In this document: positions 54,307 to 62,309 of the stretch, piece by piece | Layout of the letters: each line of letters starts with the position of its first letter | Numbering within the stretch: the stretch's first letter is position 1 | Source of the DNA: SXWH01 sp031374705 | GTDB lineage: Bacteria; Verrucomicrobiota; Verrucomicrobiia; Chthoniobacterales; Chthoniobacteraceae | Assembly (NCBI GenBank): GCA_031374705.1 | Contig: JANMGP010000060.1 | Location: 4,228-68,227, forward strand | DNA length: 64,000 bases | Direction of reading: 5' to 3' | The notes under the pieces: model-generated | Told to the model about the DNA's origin: nothing | Seen by the model: only the letters and a program-made list of their open reading frames with translations | Database searches by the model: none | Translations under genes and position numbers: made by a program

Positions 54307-54735
54307 CTAGCGTGGCAGGCTGAGGAAGCGAGTGGAAGCGATGGCCCACCCCGTTTTTGTCCGGAGCAATATGGACTCAGCGTCCATAACGGATTGCTTT
54401 CCGGTGCGCCTGAATTCGATGGTCCCCTCGTAACGAATCACCACTTTCCTTGGGCTTTCAGACACGACCCTTGCGCCGCGCACGCCGATGTTGGGCTCGA
54501 ACTGGGCGATCTGCGCCTCTGCTTGCTCCATGGCGGACTCCAAATCCGGCGACTCTTCATCCAGGGTCGATCGCAACGCTTTGAGGTCCCCGGATGAGTA
54601 CGCCGCCGCGTTGCGATGGAGAGTGGCCACAGCGTTGGCACGTTCCTCGATCGATAGTTGATTTCGTGCTGCGAAATTGACCGGTTTGCATGCCGCGAAG
54701 AGGCAGAGCGCAGTAAGGATAACGGGAATTTTCAT
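54307..54735 (-). CDS. Small putative lipoprotein
   Basis: The protein has 142 residues. It begins MKIPVILTALCLFAACKPVN, with a lipobox-like FAAC (Cys16). A mature helical segment (IEERANAVATLHRNAAAYSS, GDLKALRSTLDEESPDLESA) and beta part (KVVIRYEGTIEFRRTGKQSV) fit an NTF2-like/DUF4440-type fold, inferred. It lies between fthC and the FtsB-like gene, on the same strand, and may belong to their transcript. Confidence 0.7.
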   Translation of the reverse strand: MKIPVILTALCLFAACKPVNFAARNQLSIEERANAVATLHRNAAAYSSGDLKALRSTLDEESPDLESAMEQAEAQIAQFEPNIGVRGARVVSESPRKVVIRYEGTIEFRRTGKQSVMDAESILLRTKTGWAIASTRFLSLPR

Positions 54736-54761
54736 GGCATCGTGCGGGCCGGGAACGCGCC

Positions 54762-55097
54762 CTATTTCTTCGGCGCGACGGGATCGATTCGAAGAATCGT
54801 CTCGCCCTCGCGCATCAGATTCAGCCGGTCTCTCGCAATCATTCCCGCATACTCCGGGTCCAGCTTGAGGGCTTCGACTTCGCGGGTGAGTCGGTTCTTT
54901 GTCATTTCCGCGTTGTCGAGTGCGGCGTCCAGCTTCGCGATGTGCTTGTCCTGCGCATCCTTCTCATCCGTTACGGGTAACGTTTGGAAGAGGATGGTCA
55001 CGCCGACAACGATGGCGATCATGGCACCGAACAGGAGGTTCAGTTTGGACCAGATCTTATCGCCAGTAGTTGTCAGTTCGTCTGCGAATTCTTGCAA
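54762..55097 (-). CDS. FtsB/DivIC-like septum formation initiator protein
   Basis: The protein has 111 residues. One membrane helix (LLFGAMIAIVVGVTILFQTL) is followed by a coiled coil (KHIAKLDAALDNAEMTKNRL) and the hallmark EYAGMIARDRLNLMREGETI. FtsB-type proteins link the divisome at the membrane. The gene lies 24 nt downstream of enolase, an order common in many bacteria. Confidence 0.88.
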   Translation of the reverse strand: MQEFADELTTTGDKIWSKLNLLFGAMIAIVVGVTILFQTLPVTDEKDAQDKHIAKLDAALDNAEMTKNRLTREVEALKLDPEYAGMIARDRLNLMREGETILRIDPVAPKK

Positions 55098-55121
55098 AGT
55101 GGTTGGAAATCCGTGGGGCTT

Positions 55122-56408
55122 TTAGCAGCGCATCTTGCCGCCGTAAATAGCATTCTCGCCTAAAATTTCTTCGATGCGTAGCAATTGGTTGTACTTCGCC
55201 ACACGATCGGTGCGCGACATTGAGCCCGTCTTGATTTGACCGGCGTTCGTCGCGACCGCGATGTCGGCGATCGTCGCGTCTTCCGTCTCGCCGGAGCGAT
55301 GCGAAATGACAGCCGTATAGCGGTTTTCCTTCGCGAGTTCGACAGCGTCGAGAGTCTCGGTGAGCGTTCCAATCTGATTCACCTTCACGAGAATGGAGTT
55401 TGCCGTGCCGGTCTCGATGCCCTTGCGGAGGAAGTCCACATTCGTCACAAAAAGATCATCGCCCACGAGCTGGATCTTGTCGCCGAGAGCCTCGGTGAGC
55501 TTCTTCCAGCCTGCCCAGTCATTCTCCGCGCAGCCGTCTTCGATGCTGACAATCGGGAACTTCGCGCAGAGCTTTTTGTAGTAGCCCACAAGTTCATCGG
55601 CGTTCATCCGCTCGCCGCTGCTCTTCTTGAAAACGTATTGCTTCTTCACCTTGTCGTAGAATTCCGAGCTGGCGACATCGAGTGCAATGAACACGTCCTT
55701 GCCGAATTTGTAGCCCGCTTTTTTCACCGCTTCGGCAATGGTCTCGATCGCGTCGTCCGCGTCCTTGAGGTTCGGTGCGAAACCGCCTTCGTCGCCGACC
55801 GCGGTGCTCAATCCGCGGCCTTTCAGCACGCCTTTCAACGCGTGGAAGATTTCCGCTCCGCAGCGCACTGCTTCGCTGAACGACTTCGCGCCCTTTGGCA
55901 CGACCATGAATTCCTGAAAGTCAATCGGTGCATCGCTGTGCGCACCGCCGTTGATGATGTTCATCATCGGTACCGGCAGCACTTTTGCGTTGGGCCCGCC
56001 GAGGTAGCGGAAGAGCGGCTGGCCGAGCGCCTGCGCTGCTGCATGGGCGTTTGCCATGGAGACTGCGAGAATCGCGTTTGCGCCGAGTTTTGCTTTGTTC
56101 GGCGTTCCGTCGAGTGCGTTCATCTCGCCGTCCACTGCCGGCTGGTCGCAGGCGTCGAAGCCTTCGATTGCGTCGGCGATGCTCTTGTTGATGTTCGCGA
56201 CGGCCTTGGTCACTCCTTTGCCGAGGTAGCGGTCTTTCACGCCATCGCGCAATTCCCATGCTTCGTGTTCGCCTGTGCTTGCGCCGCTTGGCACGATTGC
56301 GCGTCCCATTGCGCCACATGCGAGGTGGACTTCGGCTTCGACGGTGGGATTGCCGCGGGAATCAATGACTTGGCGGCCGAAAACTGCGGTGATGGTGGTA
56401 AGTGGCAT
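55122..56408 (-). CDS. eno: Enolase
   Basis: The protein has 428 residues. It starts MPLTTITAVFGRQVIDSRGN. Typical blocks are IVPSGASTGEHEAWELRDG, GVKDRYLGKGV, NIINGGAHSD, DEGGFAPN, SIEDGCAENDWAGWKKLTE, VGDDLFVTN and ISHRSGETEDATIADIAVA. It interconverts 2-phosphoglycerate and PEP. Metal and catalytic residues are all visible. It is upstream of the FtsB-like gene. Confidence 0.97.
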   Translation of the reverse strand: MPLTTITAVFGRQVIDSRGNPTVEAEVHLACGAMGRAIVPSGASTGEHEAWELRDGVKDRYLGKGVTKAVANINKSIADAIEGFDACDQPAVDGEMNALDGTPNKAKLGANAILAVSMANAHAAAQALGQPLFRYLGGPNAKVLPVPMMNIINGGAHSDAPIDFQEFMVVPKGAKSFSEAVRCGAEIFHALKGVLKGRGLSTAVGDEGGFAPNLKDADDAIETIAEAVKKAGYKFGKDVFIALDVASSEFYDKVKKQYVFKKSSGERMNADELVGYYKKLCAKFPIVSIEDGCAENDWAGWKKLTEALGDKIQLVGDDLFVTNVDFLRKGIETGTANSILVKVNQIGTLTETLDAVELAKENRYTAVISHRSGETEDATIADIAVATNAGQIKTGSMSRTDRVAKYNQLLRIEEILGENAIYGGKMRC

Positions 56409-56503
56409 AAGTTATATAGGAAAATCGAGCGCGCGGAATAGGCCGCATGGCCGCGGATTGCAAGCTCAGAGCGTGGTTGTTTGAATTTCCGTTCGCGCCT
56501 GTC

Positions 56504-57724
56504 TCACTCTCTTCGCCTCAAACCGCGCCGCGCCATCCATGCCGCAAGCAGCGCCAGAAGCGCGATGAATCCGCTCGCGAAAAATGGCGCGCCCGGCACC
56601 CGATGGTCGTGCTCCACCGCGATGTAATGACTGAAGAGCGACGTCGTAATCAGCGGCCCGACGATGCCCGCGACGCTCTCCAGACTCGTGACTGCGCCTT
56701 GCACGGTGCCCTGTTCGTCGTCGCCGACGGAATTGGAAATCAGCCCCTGCACTGCCGGACCGGCCAGACCGCCGATTGAGCCCACGATGATGATTCCGTA
56801 GATCATCCATCCATCCGTCGCGAGCCCGTACGCAGCGTAAGCCACCGCCGTTACCCACAAGCCCAGAAACGTCGTCCGCCAGTCTCCAATTCGCTTAATG
56901 ACATGTCCTGTCAGAAAACCCTGCATCACCGCCGCGCAGACGCCCACAAGCGCGAGCGACACGCCATTCCACAACGAACTCCAGCCGTAACGGAACTCCG
57001 TATAAAGCACCCACACGCTCGGATAAACCTGATGCGCGACAAAAGAAAGGAAGGCACAAATCGCCAGCCCGAACACCCGCGGCCTCCGCGCCAGTTCTGC
57101 GAATGCGCCGAACGGATTCGCGCGCTTCCAGTTGATCGCGCGCCGGTGTTCCGGCTTCAGCGACTCCGGCAGAATGAACCATCCATACAGCCAGTTTGCC
57201 AGCGTCAGTGCGCCTGCCGCATAGAACGGGACGCGCAGTCCGATATCGCCCAGCACTCCGCCGATCAGCGGTCCGATGATGAACCCAATCCCGAACGCCG
57301 CTCCGATCAACCCGAAGTTCGCCGCCCGCTTTTCCGGCGGACTCACATCGGCGATGTAGGCAGTCGCCGCTGCGAAATTCGCCCCCGTGATTCCCGCCAC
57401 GATGCGCCCGACGATAAACCACGACAGACTGGGCGCGAGCGCCAGCAGCAGGTAATCGAGCGCGAGGCCGAACTGCGAAAGGAGAATCACCGGTCGCCGC
57501 CCGACTTTGTCCGACAGGCACCCGAGCAGCGGCGCAAAAGCAAACTGCATGAGCGAATACAGCGCGTTCAAATACCCTGCTGCATGCGAAGCAGTCGCCG
57601 TATCCCCGCCGCTAAACTGCTTCACCAGCTTCGGTAAAATCGGCACAATCAGCCCGATCCCGAGGATATCGAGCGTGACGGTAAACAGGATGAAAGCGAG
57701 CGCCGGCGTGCGGACCTTGGGCAT
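56504..57724 (-). CDS. MFS transporter, TetA/TCR-like drug exporter
   Basis: ATG 57724 (MPKVRTPALAFILFTVTLDI) gives 406 residues with 12 predicted membrane helices. The TetA-type start LDILGIGLIVPILPKLVKQF, motif A CLSDKVGRRPVILLSQFG and GRIVAGITGANFAAATAYIADVSPPEKR are clear. Such proteins export tetracycline-like or other small molecules by proton exchange. Real substrate unknown. It is a single gene upstream of eno. Confidence 0.88.
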   Translation of the reverse strand: MPKVRTPALAFILFTVTLDILGIGLIVPILPKLVKQFSGGDTATASHAAGYLNALYSLMQFAFAPLLGCLSDKVGRRPVILLSQFGLALDYLLLALAPSLSWFIVGRIVAGITGANFAAATAYIADVSPPEKRAANFGLIGAAFGIGFIIGPLIGGVLGDIGLRVPFYAAGALTLANWLYGWFILPESLKPEHRRAINWKRANPFGAFAELARRPRVFGLAICAFLSFVAHQVYPSVWVLYTEFRYGWSSLWNGVSLALVGVCAAVMQGFLTGHVIKRIGDWRTTFLGLWVTAVAYAAYGLATDGWMIYGIIIVGSIGGLAGPAVQGLISNSVGDDEQGTVQGAVTSLESVAGIVGPLITTSLFSHYIAVEHDHRVPGAPFFASGFIALLALLAAWMARRGLRRRE

Positions 57725-57774
57725 CCCGCGATGGAAAGCGGGTGCCGGGGAAAAATGCACACACATTTAGCAGC

Positions 57775-57908
57775 TTGTTGAAATACCGGCGCCCCTCCGT
57801 TCTTACCATTCTCTTGGTCCTGCTCTTGCTCAATTTTCAGAGAAAAACCACCGCGAGCATGAGCAAGAGCATGAGTAAGAAGTAAGAGAGATGGTGTTTT
57901 TCAACAGA
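57775..57908. repeat. Nested inverted repeat, MITE-like
   Basis: TGTTGAAATACC at the left pairs roughly with GGTGTTTTTCAACA at the right. Inside, TTCTTAC (57800) pairs with GTAAGAA (57875) and GCTCTTGCTCA (57822) with TGAGCAAGAGC (57860), nested in order. The whole gap 57725-58031 has no gene. Confidence 0.65.
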
Positions 57909-58031
57909 CTCTTACCCGCGCTCTGGAGTTGAAATGCCGCGACGTGGAGTTTTTACAACGCCATGGTATCGAGGGTAGCCGGTGGTAGGTCCCGCGACGG
58001 ACCCCTCGGACATCGCACGGCTCTCCCGCCC

Positions 58032-58283
58032 CTACACCCGCGTGATCTGATTCAGCAGCGTGTTGAATGCGTCGAGCAGCACCTGCACTTCCGCGCGCGT
58101 CGGCGGATCGCTCAAGGCGATGCTCAGTGTTCCCATGCTTGGGTTCTGCGCCGTGCCCGCGATTGCCGCATTCGTCGCAGCCTGCCCCGCCGCGATGGCG
58201 TCGTTCAGCGCGTTGAGTTGCCCACGCATTTCCTGCGAGGAAAGCGGCGAGTTGTTTACAGGTTTCGATGGATCAAATGGCAT
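58032..58283 (-). CDS. Small conserved-type hypothetical protein (MPFDPSKP family)
   Basis: The protein has 83 residues: MPFDPSKPVNNSPLSSQEMR, then a helical middle (QLNALNDAIAAGQAATNAAI) and SDPPTRAEVQVLLDAFNTLL. I recall similar small proteins in Verrucomicrobia but know no function. It is on the same strand as the gene at 58934 and separated from it by a repeat array. Together they look like one module. Confidence 0.7.
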   Translation of the reverse strand: MPFDPSKPVNNSPLSSQEMRGQLNALNDAIAAGQAATNAAIAGTAQNPSMGTLSIALSDPPTRAEVQVLLDAFNTLLNQITRV

Positions 58284-58326
58284 ATCGTTCGTTCATGGTT
58301 GTTAGTTGAAAAAGAGACAGTCGAAG

Positions 58327-58475
58327 TCGTAGCTCACGCGGCCCTCCGCGTGATTGTCCTCACGCGAAGCAGAGTAGCCCGCCAGTCCCTTGGCGGCTGG
58401 ACTCTCCTCGCAAAGCGACCAAACAAATGCCGCTCCGCGGTACTCGCGCGACCGCCGTGGGACTGGCGGGCTACT
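58327..58475. repeat. Palindromic MITE-like element, copy 2
   Basis: It begins with the same arm as copies at 13890 and 59627. It contains a perfect 17-bp inverted repeat AGTAGCCCGCCAGTCCC (58373-58389) / GGGACTGGCGGGCTACT (58459-58475). Confidence 0.75.
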
Positions 58476-58599
58476 ATTAGCCATCGCCGCCTTTCCCCGG
58501 CGGGTGCTCATCGCCACCCCGGCGCCCACGACTTCGGAAAGTCGGGCTCCGTCGCCGCAGCTCCGGGCTACGGCCTCGCACCCTTGAGGCTGGTCATCG

Positions 58600-58885
58600 G
58601 CAGCTTGAGGGTCCGCTCCCGCAGCCCCGAGCATCCCCGCCGTACCCCGCAGGCTCCGGCGAGGCACCCCGAGGCTCCGGCCCGCCACCCTTCGGGCATC
58701 GGCGGCGAGCCTCCGGGCATCGACCCGCCACCCCGATGGGTCCCGATTGCCTGCCCGAAAGGCCCCGTTCACCACCTTTCCGGCACCGGCCCGACACCCC
58801 GGAGCTCCGCCTTCGGTGCCCCCGGGCACCCGATCGCCACCCCAAGGGCTCCGATCGACCACCCCGAGGGCACCCCTATTTCGCC
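58600..58885. repeat. Degenerate GC-rich short repeat array
   Basis: Variants of CACCCCGAGGCTCCGGC with spacers of about 20-27 nt recur roughly ten times. Several frames stay open on both strands because stops are rare at this GC. No frame looks protein-like, so coding is not called. It fills the space between two small genes and may be a structured RNA or a repeat by slippage. Confidence 0.55.
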
Positions 58886-58933
58886 TTGCAGGGTATTCAT
58901 TCCGTGGGTTTTGCACCGCATTCCAGGCTATTC

Positions 58934-59422
58934 CTATGGGGATGGTGGAGTTTCAGGCTCCTCAGGGTCGCCCCCGACACCGGGGAAGCGCACTTTCAGC
59001 TCATCATACACCGAATCCGCCCCCGCCACATCACGACGCGCCGCCTGACGCACCGTCTGGTAAAACGACAGGTCCGCCAACCAGATTTCGCTCCCCACCA
59101 GCAGGTGCGTGTCGTCCACCATTTCGTAGAGCTTCCCCACTTCGCGCAGGATGTCCGCCAGCGCCAGACGCAGCGCACGGTCCTTGTCCACCTCCACCAC
59201 GCTCACAAACGGGGGCACGAGGTTTGGCGCACTCGTCATGTAGCTCTTGCATTGTTCATCAAAGGCCAGCGACGCCGCCCCGAGTTTCGGGAGCTGGATG
59301 CGCTCGTCCTTGGTGAGATTCAGGAGAAAAGGCATGAGCGCCTTGATCTCGGTGATCTTGGTGAGGATTGCAGTTTTGTTCGTCGCGGTGAGTTCCGCGG
59401 ACACACGATTATCATTTGGCAT
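58934..59422 (-). CDS. Hypothetical protein of the MPNDNRVSA type, possibly with a tryptophan-rich leader
   Basis: ATG 59422 (MPNDNRVSAELTATNKTAIL) gives 162 residues, mostly helical: TKITEIKALMPFLLNLTKDE, VSVVEVDKDRALRLALADIL and LADLSFYQTVRQAARRDVAG. It ends acidic and Pro-rich (GDPEEPETPPSP). The frame stays open upstream to ATG 59521, adding MPAPLSWDSDPSLQWDGVGI followed by SWDGL, with three WD motifs. That leader resembles separate tiny proteins seen next to this family, so this may be a fusion. Family members are common but unassigned. Confidence 0.72.
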   Translation of the reverse strand: MPNDNRVSAELTATNKTAILTKITEIKALMPFLLNLTKDERIQLPKLGAASLAFDEQCKSYMTSAPNLVPPFVSVVEVDKDRALRLALADILREVGKLYEMVDDTHLLVGSEIWLADLSFYQTVRQAARRDVAGADSVYDELKVRFPGVGGDPEEPETPPSP

Positions 59423-59626
59423 ATTAGTATTGTTGTTGTTTGCAGCCAGCCCATCCCACGAAATCCCGACGCCATCCCATTGAAGTGACGGATCGGAATC
59501 CCATGAAAGCGGTGCTGGCATGGGCAGGAGAAAAGCACACCGCCACCGCAGCGTCATAGGCTAAGAGTCTAGCGTTGACCCCACTGTGCCATCGCAGTTC
59601 CGGGACGCGTAAAGGAGCGCGCCTGC

Positions 59627-59754
59627 GTCGTAGCTCACGCGGCCCTCCGCGTGCTCTCCTGCACGCGAAGCGCATTCTTCTTTCGCAGTTCAGCAGAGAG
59701 GATCTGCCGCTACGCGGTTGAGAGACTCACGCGGAGGGCCGCGTGAACCACGAC
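59627..59754. repeat. Palindromic MITE-like element, copy 3
   Basis: The left arm starts GTCGTAGCTCACGCGGCCCT (59627-59653). A near-complement CACGCGGAGGGCCGCGTGAA and CCACGAC ends at 59754. It ends 13 bp short of the HTH gene stop. Apart from this the gap 59523-59767 has no gene. Confidence 0.75.
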
Positions 59755-59767
59755 TCGTTCCGCCGCC

Positions 59768-60049
59768 TCACGCCGCCAAAGGTTCCCGCCGCCGTGCCTC
59801 CATCCGCGCCTCCGCCAGCGCCAGAAGCCTCGACCTCGTCATCCCCAGCCCGTTTGCAATCAGCCCCAGCGTATCCACCTTCACCACATGCGTCGCAAAC
59901 TCCAAAAACCGCACCTGCTGACGCGACACCCCGATGAACTCCGCAAATCGCTCCAGCGACATCCCGCGCGCCGCACGTTCTTCTTGAAGGATGATCCCGA
60001 TCTCCACACACAGCGGGTCTGAATGCTTCCGGGGCTCGGTCGATTTCAT
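59768..60049 (-). CDS. Small helix-turn-helix (XRE-like) regulator
   Basis: ATG 60049 (MKSTEPRKHSDPLCVEIGII) gives 93 residues. The HTH reads LQEERAARGMSLERFAEFIG, VSRQQVRFLEFATHVVKVDT, LGLIANGLGMTRSRLLALAE. The longer frame to 60181 is not used because the added part is not domain-like. It may control itself or its neighbours. Confidence 0.8.
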   Translation of the reverse strand: MKSTEPRKHSDPLCVEIGIILQEERAARGMSLERFAEFIGVSRQQVRFLEFATHVVKVDTLGLIANGLGMTRSRLLALAEARMEARRREPLAA

Positions 60050-60255
60050 GGGGCGAGGGGAAAAGATAGTTAGAACAAAACCCCACCCAGCGCACCCGCG
60101 CCAGCCACCCCGAGCCATCTGGAACTGAATTGGAACTGCTTCATGGGCGGAAATTCCACCGGAGGGATTGGGCGTTGGCAAGCCGAGAAATGAGAGAATT
60201 TACATTGTTACCGAGAAGACTTGAGAACGGGGGGATATATGTGTAGCCGCCCACG

Positions 60256-60651
60256 ATGCCCGTTTCATTCGACTCCATCACTCCCGGCTCCAACTGGACC
60301 CGAAACGCCCTCGCTGAGTTATGGAGCTACAAATCGTTTCACGCAATCGCCCGTGGTGTGGTCACTCCAAAGGGCCGCAATCTACTCGTTCTATTCGTCA
60401 CTGAAGACAAACAAGAAGGCCTGACGCAGTACGCAGACCGTCTCGACGGAAAAACCCTTCACTGGGAAGGCGAAGAGAATCATCAGAACGACGAGCGTAT
60501 CGCGAGGTCTCCGCGAACAAATGACGAGATTCACGTCTTCCATCGCCCGCGCCATCACGAGCCGTTCACTTACCTCGGACGAGTCATCGTTACGGACGCA
60601 CGAATGCGCTCAAACAAACCAAGCGAGTTCGTTTTTGAGCTGACCGAGTAG
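60256..60651 (+). CDS. Stand-alone DUF3427-like domain protein
   Basis: The protein has 131 residues: WTRNALAELWSYKSFHAIAR, GVVTPKGRNLLVLFVTEDKQ, LDGKTLHWEGEENHQNDERI and DEIHVFHRPRHHEPFTYLGR. This domain occurs in DUF3427 helicases and at the N-terminus of HNH-type endonucleases, where it is thought to read DNA. Here there is no nuclease domain attached. It converges on a DUF3883 gene that ends 29 nt later, so the pair may be a split defence or repair module. Base composition is lower in GC than the genome around it. Confidence 0.75.
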   Translation: MPVSFDSITPGSNWTRNALAELWSYKSFHAIARGVVTPKGRNLLVLFVTEDKQEGLTQYADRLDGKTLHWEGEENHQNDERIARSPRTNDEIHVFHRPRHHEPFTYLGRVIVTDARMRSNKPSEFVFELTE

Positions 60652-60680
60652 AAGTGCAGAGCCCTTCAATACGCGACGAT

Positions 60681-61529
60681 TCAAGCAGGCGTTGCTGAAT
60701 AGTTTGCGGGTTCGAGTTTACAAGTGGCACTCAGCGCGCCCTCCAAAACGAAAAAGCGAGGTTGCTTCGTGAGCGAAAAAACACGGTAGAGTTTGTATTC
60801 CTTGGGCCTCCTTTCGGAGACGCTCAATTCGTTTCGAGATGCAAAAAACGGGGTCATCGGACCGAATCGTGTCGTCTTCACTTCGATTAACCGCTCACGC
60901 CCATTTGTTTCAAAAGAAGCTATGTCGTACCCCAAACCGTCCCCACGCGACAGAGATACATGTTCAACCCGTTCCGAGAGCTTCCGCTTACCAGAATTCC
61001 AAAGCCTAATTCGCTCGAATCGGAATATCATTTCCTCCCCCGCCAGTCCGATTGAACGGTTCCGCGACTCGATTTCCAGATAGTTTCGATGCCCGACCCT
61101 TACGCGGGGTGTTGTCGCCCTGTCGGACTTCGAAGACTCGCTCATATCGGGGCGGTCGACCTTCGATGGAACAATCGAATCATTAGGAACAACTCTTGCC
61201 TCTACCAATTCACTAACGCGTTCAATCAACCTCTCATTATGGCCCACCTTCGTTTCAACGGCTTCTACCAGAAGATTCTGATAGTTGCTTCTGGGCTTGT
61301 ACCCGGAAACATACGGAAGCCCCATCTCCAACAAGACTGCGCTGATATTCTGGTGCTTGAATTCAACCGAACCCCGACTGCGATTTGGCAATAACAACCG
61401 GACGTTACGATTGTGCTCGGCTTTGTTGTACGAAGCTCCGCGAAGCTCCTTTGCGAGCATCGTGAAATAGTCTTCAACGATCACCTCGACTTCATGATGG
61501 GTCCAATCAATCGGGTCGTCAGAATTCAT
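60681..61529 (-). CDS. DUF3883-domain protein (PD-(D/E)XK nuclease-like)
   Basis: ATG 61529 (MNSDDPIDWTHHEVEVIVED) gives 282 residues; the open frame continues 63 codons over the divergent gene's leader and was not used. The N-terminal part (YFTMLAKELRGASYNKAEHN, SRGSVEFKHQNISAVLLEMG) is typical of the family. The C-terminal DUF3883 reads GDGLGYDIASFETNGRERLI followed by EVKTTRFG: Asp and E-x-K are nuclease-fold residues. Such proteins are found in defence islands. GC content is visibly lower than average. Confidence 0.85.
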   Translation of the reverse strand: MNSDDPIDWTHHEVEVIVEDYFTMLAKELRGASYNKAEHNRNVRLLLPNRSRGSVEFKHQNISAVLLEMGLPYVSGYKPRSNYQNLLVEAVETKVGHNERLIERVSELVEARVVPNDSIVPSKVDRPDMSESSKSDRATTPRVRVGHRNYLEIESRNRSIGLAGEEMIFRFERIRLWNSGKRKLSERVEHVSLSRGDGLGYDIASFETNGRERLIEVKTTRFGPMTPFFASRNELSVSERRPKEYKLYRVFSLTKQPRFFVLEGALSATCKLEPANYSATPA

Positions 61530-61623
61530 GAATCCGAACCTCTGGAATCTGCACTCCCATCGTCGAGCCAATTCAGCTTTTGGATATGATTTCTTCCAGG
61601 AACGCGGTGCGCCGGAGCTTCGC

Positions 61624-62304
61624 ATGGAAGCCATGATTCCAAACACCGAACCGCTCGATCCCTCCGCAATCTTTGCAATTGCAAACTCGCTTTGGACGGC
61701 CTGCGAATCCCACGCCAACCGCGAACCACGAACCGATCTCAGCGAGTGCTACAACGGGCTCGATCAACTGATGCGCGAGATGATGCGTATCGCAGAGTGC
61801 TTTGAAACATGGGCGTGCGAGCACGTCGCTTTCGATGAGACCAACGATGTTTGGCCTTATTTGCTCCAAGACCGATTCGGCGAAACATGTATTGCAGCCC
61901 TTTCGTTGGATTCTCTTTCGCAGTTCGACGCACAGGACTGCTTGCGCGTGGCAATGCTCCTGAAACTTCCGATCAAAAACGACGGCGTCTTGCCACTGCC
62001 AGTTTGCGTGAGCGCCAAGAACCCTGTTGCTGGCTCGGCATTCATTGAATTGCGGATTCAAACAATCCGGACGCATCTCGAAGACGAAGACGAGCACGCT
62101 TATGTCGATGGTGACGAACCTTCCGACGCGGAGTTTGGCGAAGTGTTTTACTCGCTCTTTGGAGTCGAGTCCGACGGCACGCTCGAAATCATCGCGGACT
62201 TTAAAACTTATCTCGCAGCCGTGGAACTGGCATCCAAGCTCGCCCCCGGCATCTCCTTCCCAAGCGAGTTAATCTTCAAACCCAAACACTCATTCATTCC
62301 GTAA
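61624..62304 (+). CDS. Hypothetical acidic protein
   Basis: ATG 61624 (MEAMIPNTEPLDPSAIFAIA) gives 226 residues; upstream codons overlap the DUF3883 gene start and are left out. It has helical parts (YNGLDQLMREMMRIAECFET) and an acidic stretch (LEDEDEHAYVDGDEPSDAEF). No motif is recognised. It is divergent from DUF3883 with a gap of 94 nt that must hold both promoters. Composition matches this lower-GC block. Confidence 0.65.
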   Translation: MEAMIPNTEPLDPSAIFAIANSLWTACESHANREPRTDLSECYNGLDQLMREMMRIAECFETWACEHVAFDETNDVWPYLLQDRFGETCIAALSLDSLSQFDAQDCLRVAMLLKLPIKNDGVLPLPVCVSAKNPVAGSAFIELRIQTIRTHLEDEDEHAYVDGDEPSDAEFGEVFYSLFGVESDGTLEIIADFKTYLAAVELASKLAPGISFPSELIFKPKHSFIP

Positions 62305-62309
62305 GACCC

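Noticed and set aside
56409..56503. Promoter TATAAC just before enolase
   Set aside because: It lies two bases from the start codon and no -35 sits at a proper distance.
57770..58031. tRNA or rRNA fragment
   Set aside because: The nested hairpin does not fit a cloverleaf and no conserved T-loop or anticodon arm was seen; no other tRNA candidate was found in the window.
58302..58916. 204-codon minus-strand frame over the GC-rich repeat
   Set aside because: Composition follows the repeat and element copy 2; several frames are equally open, so it is not evidence of a gene.
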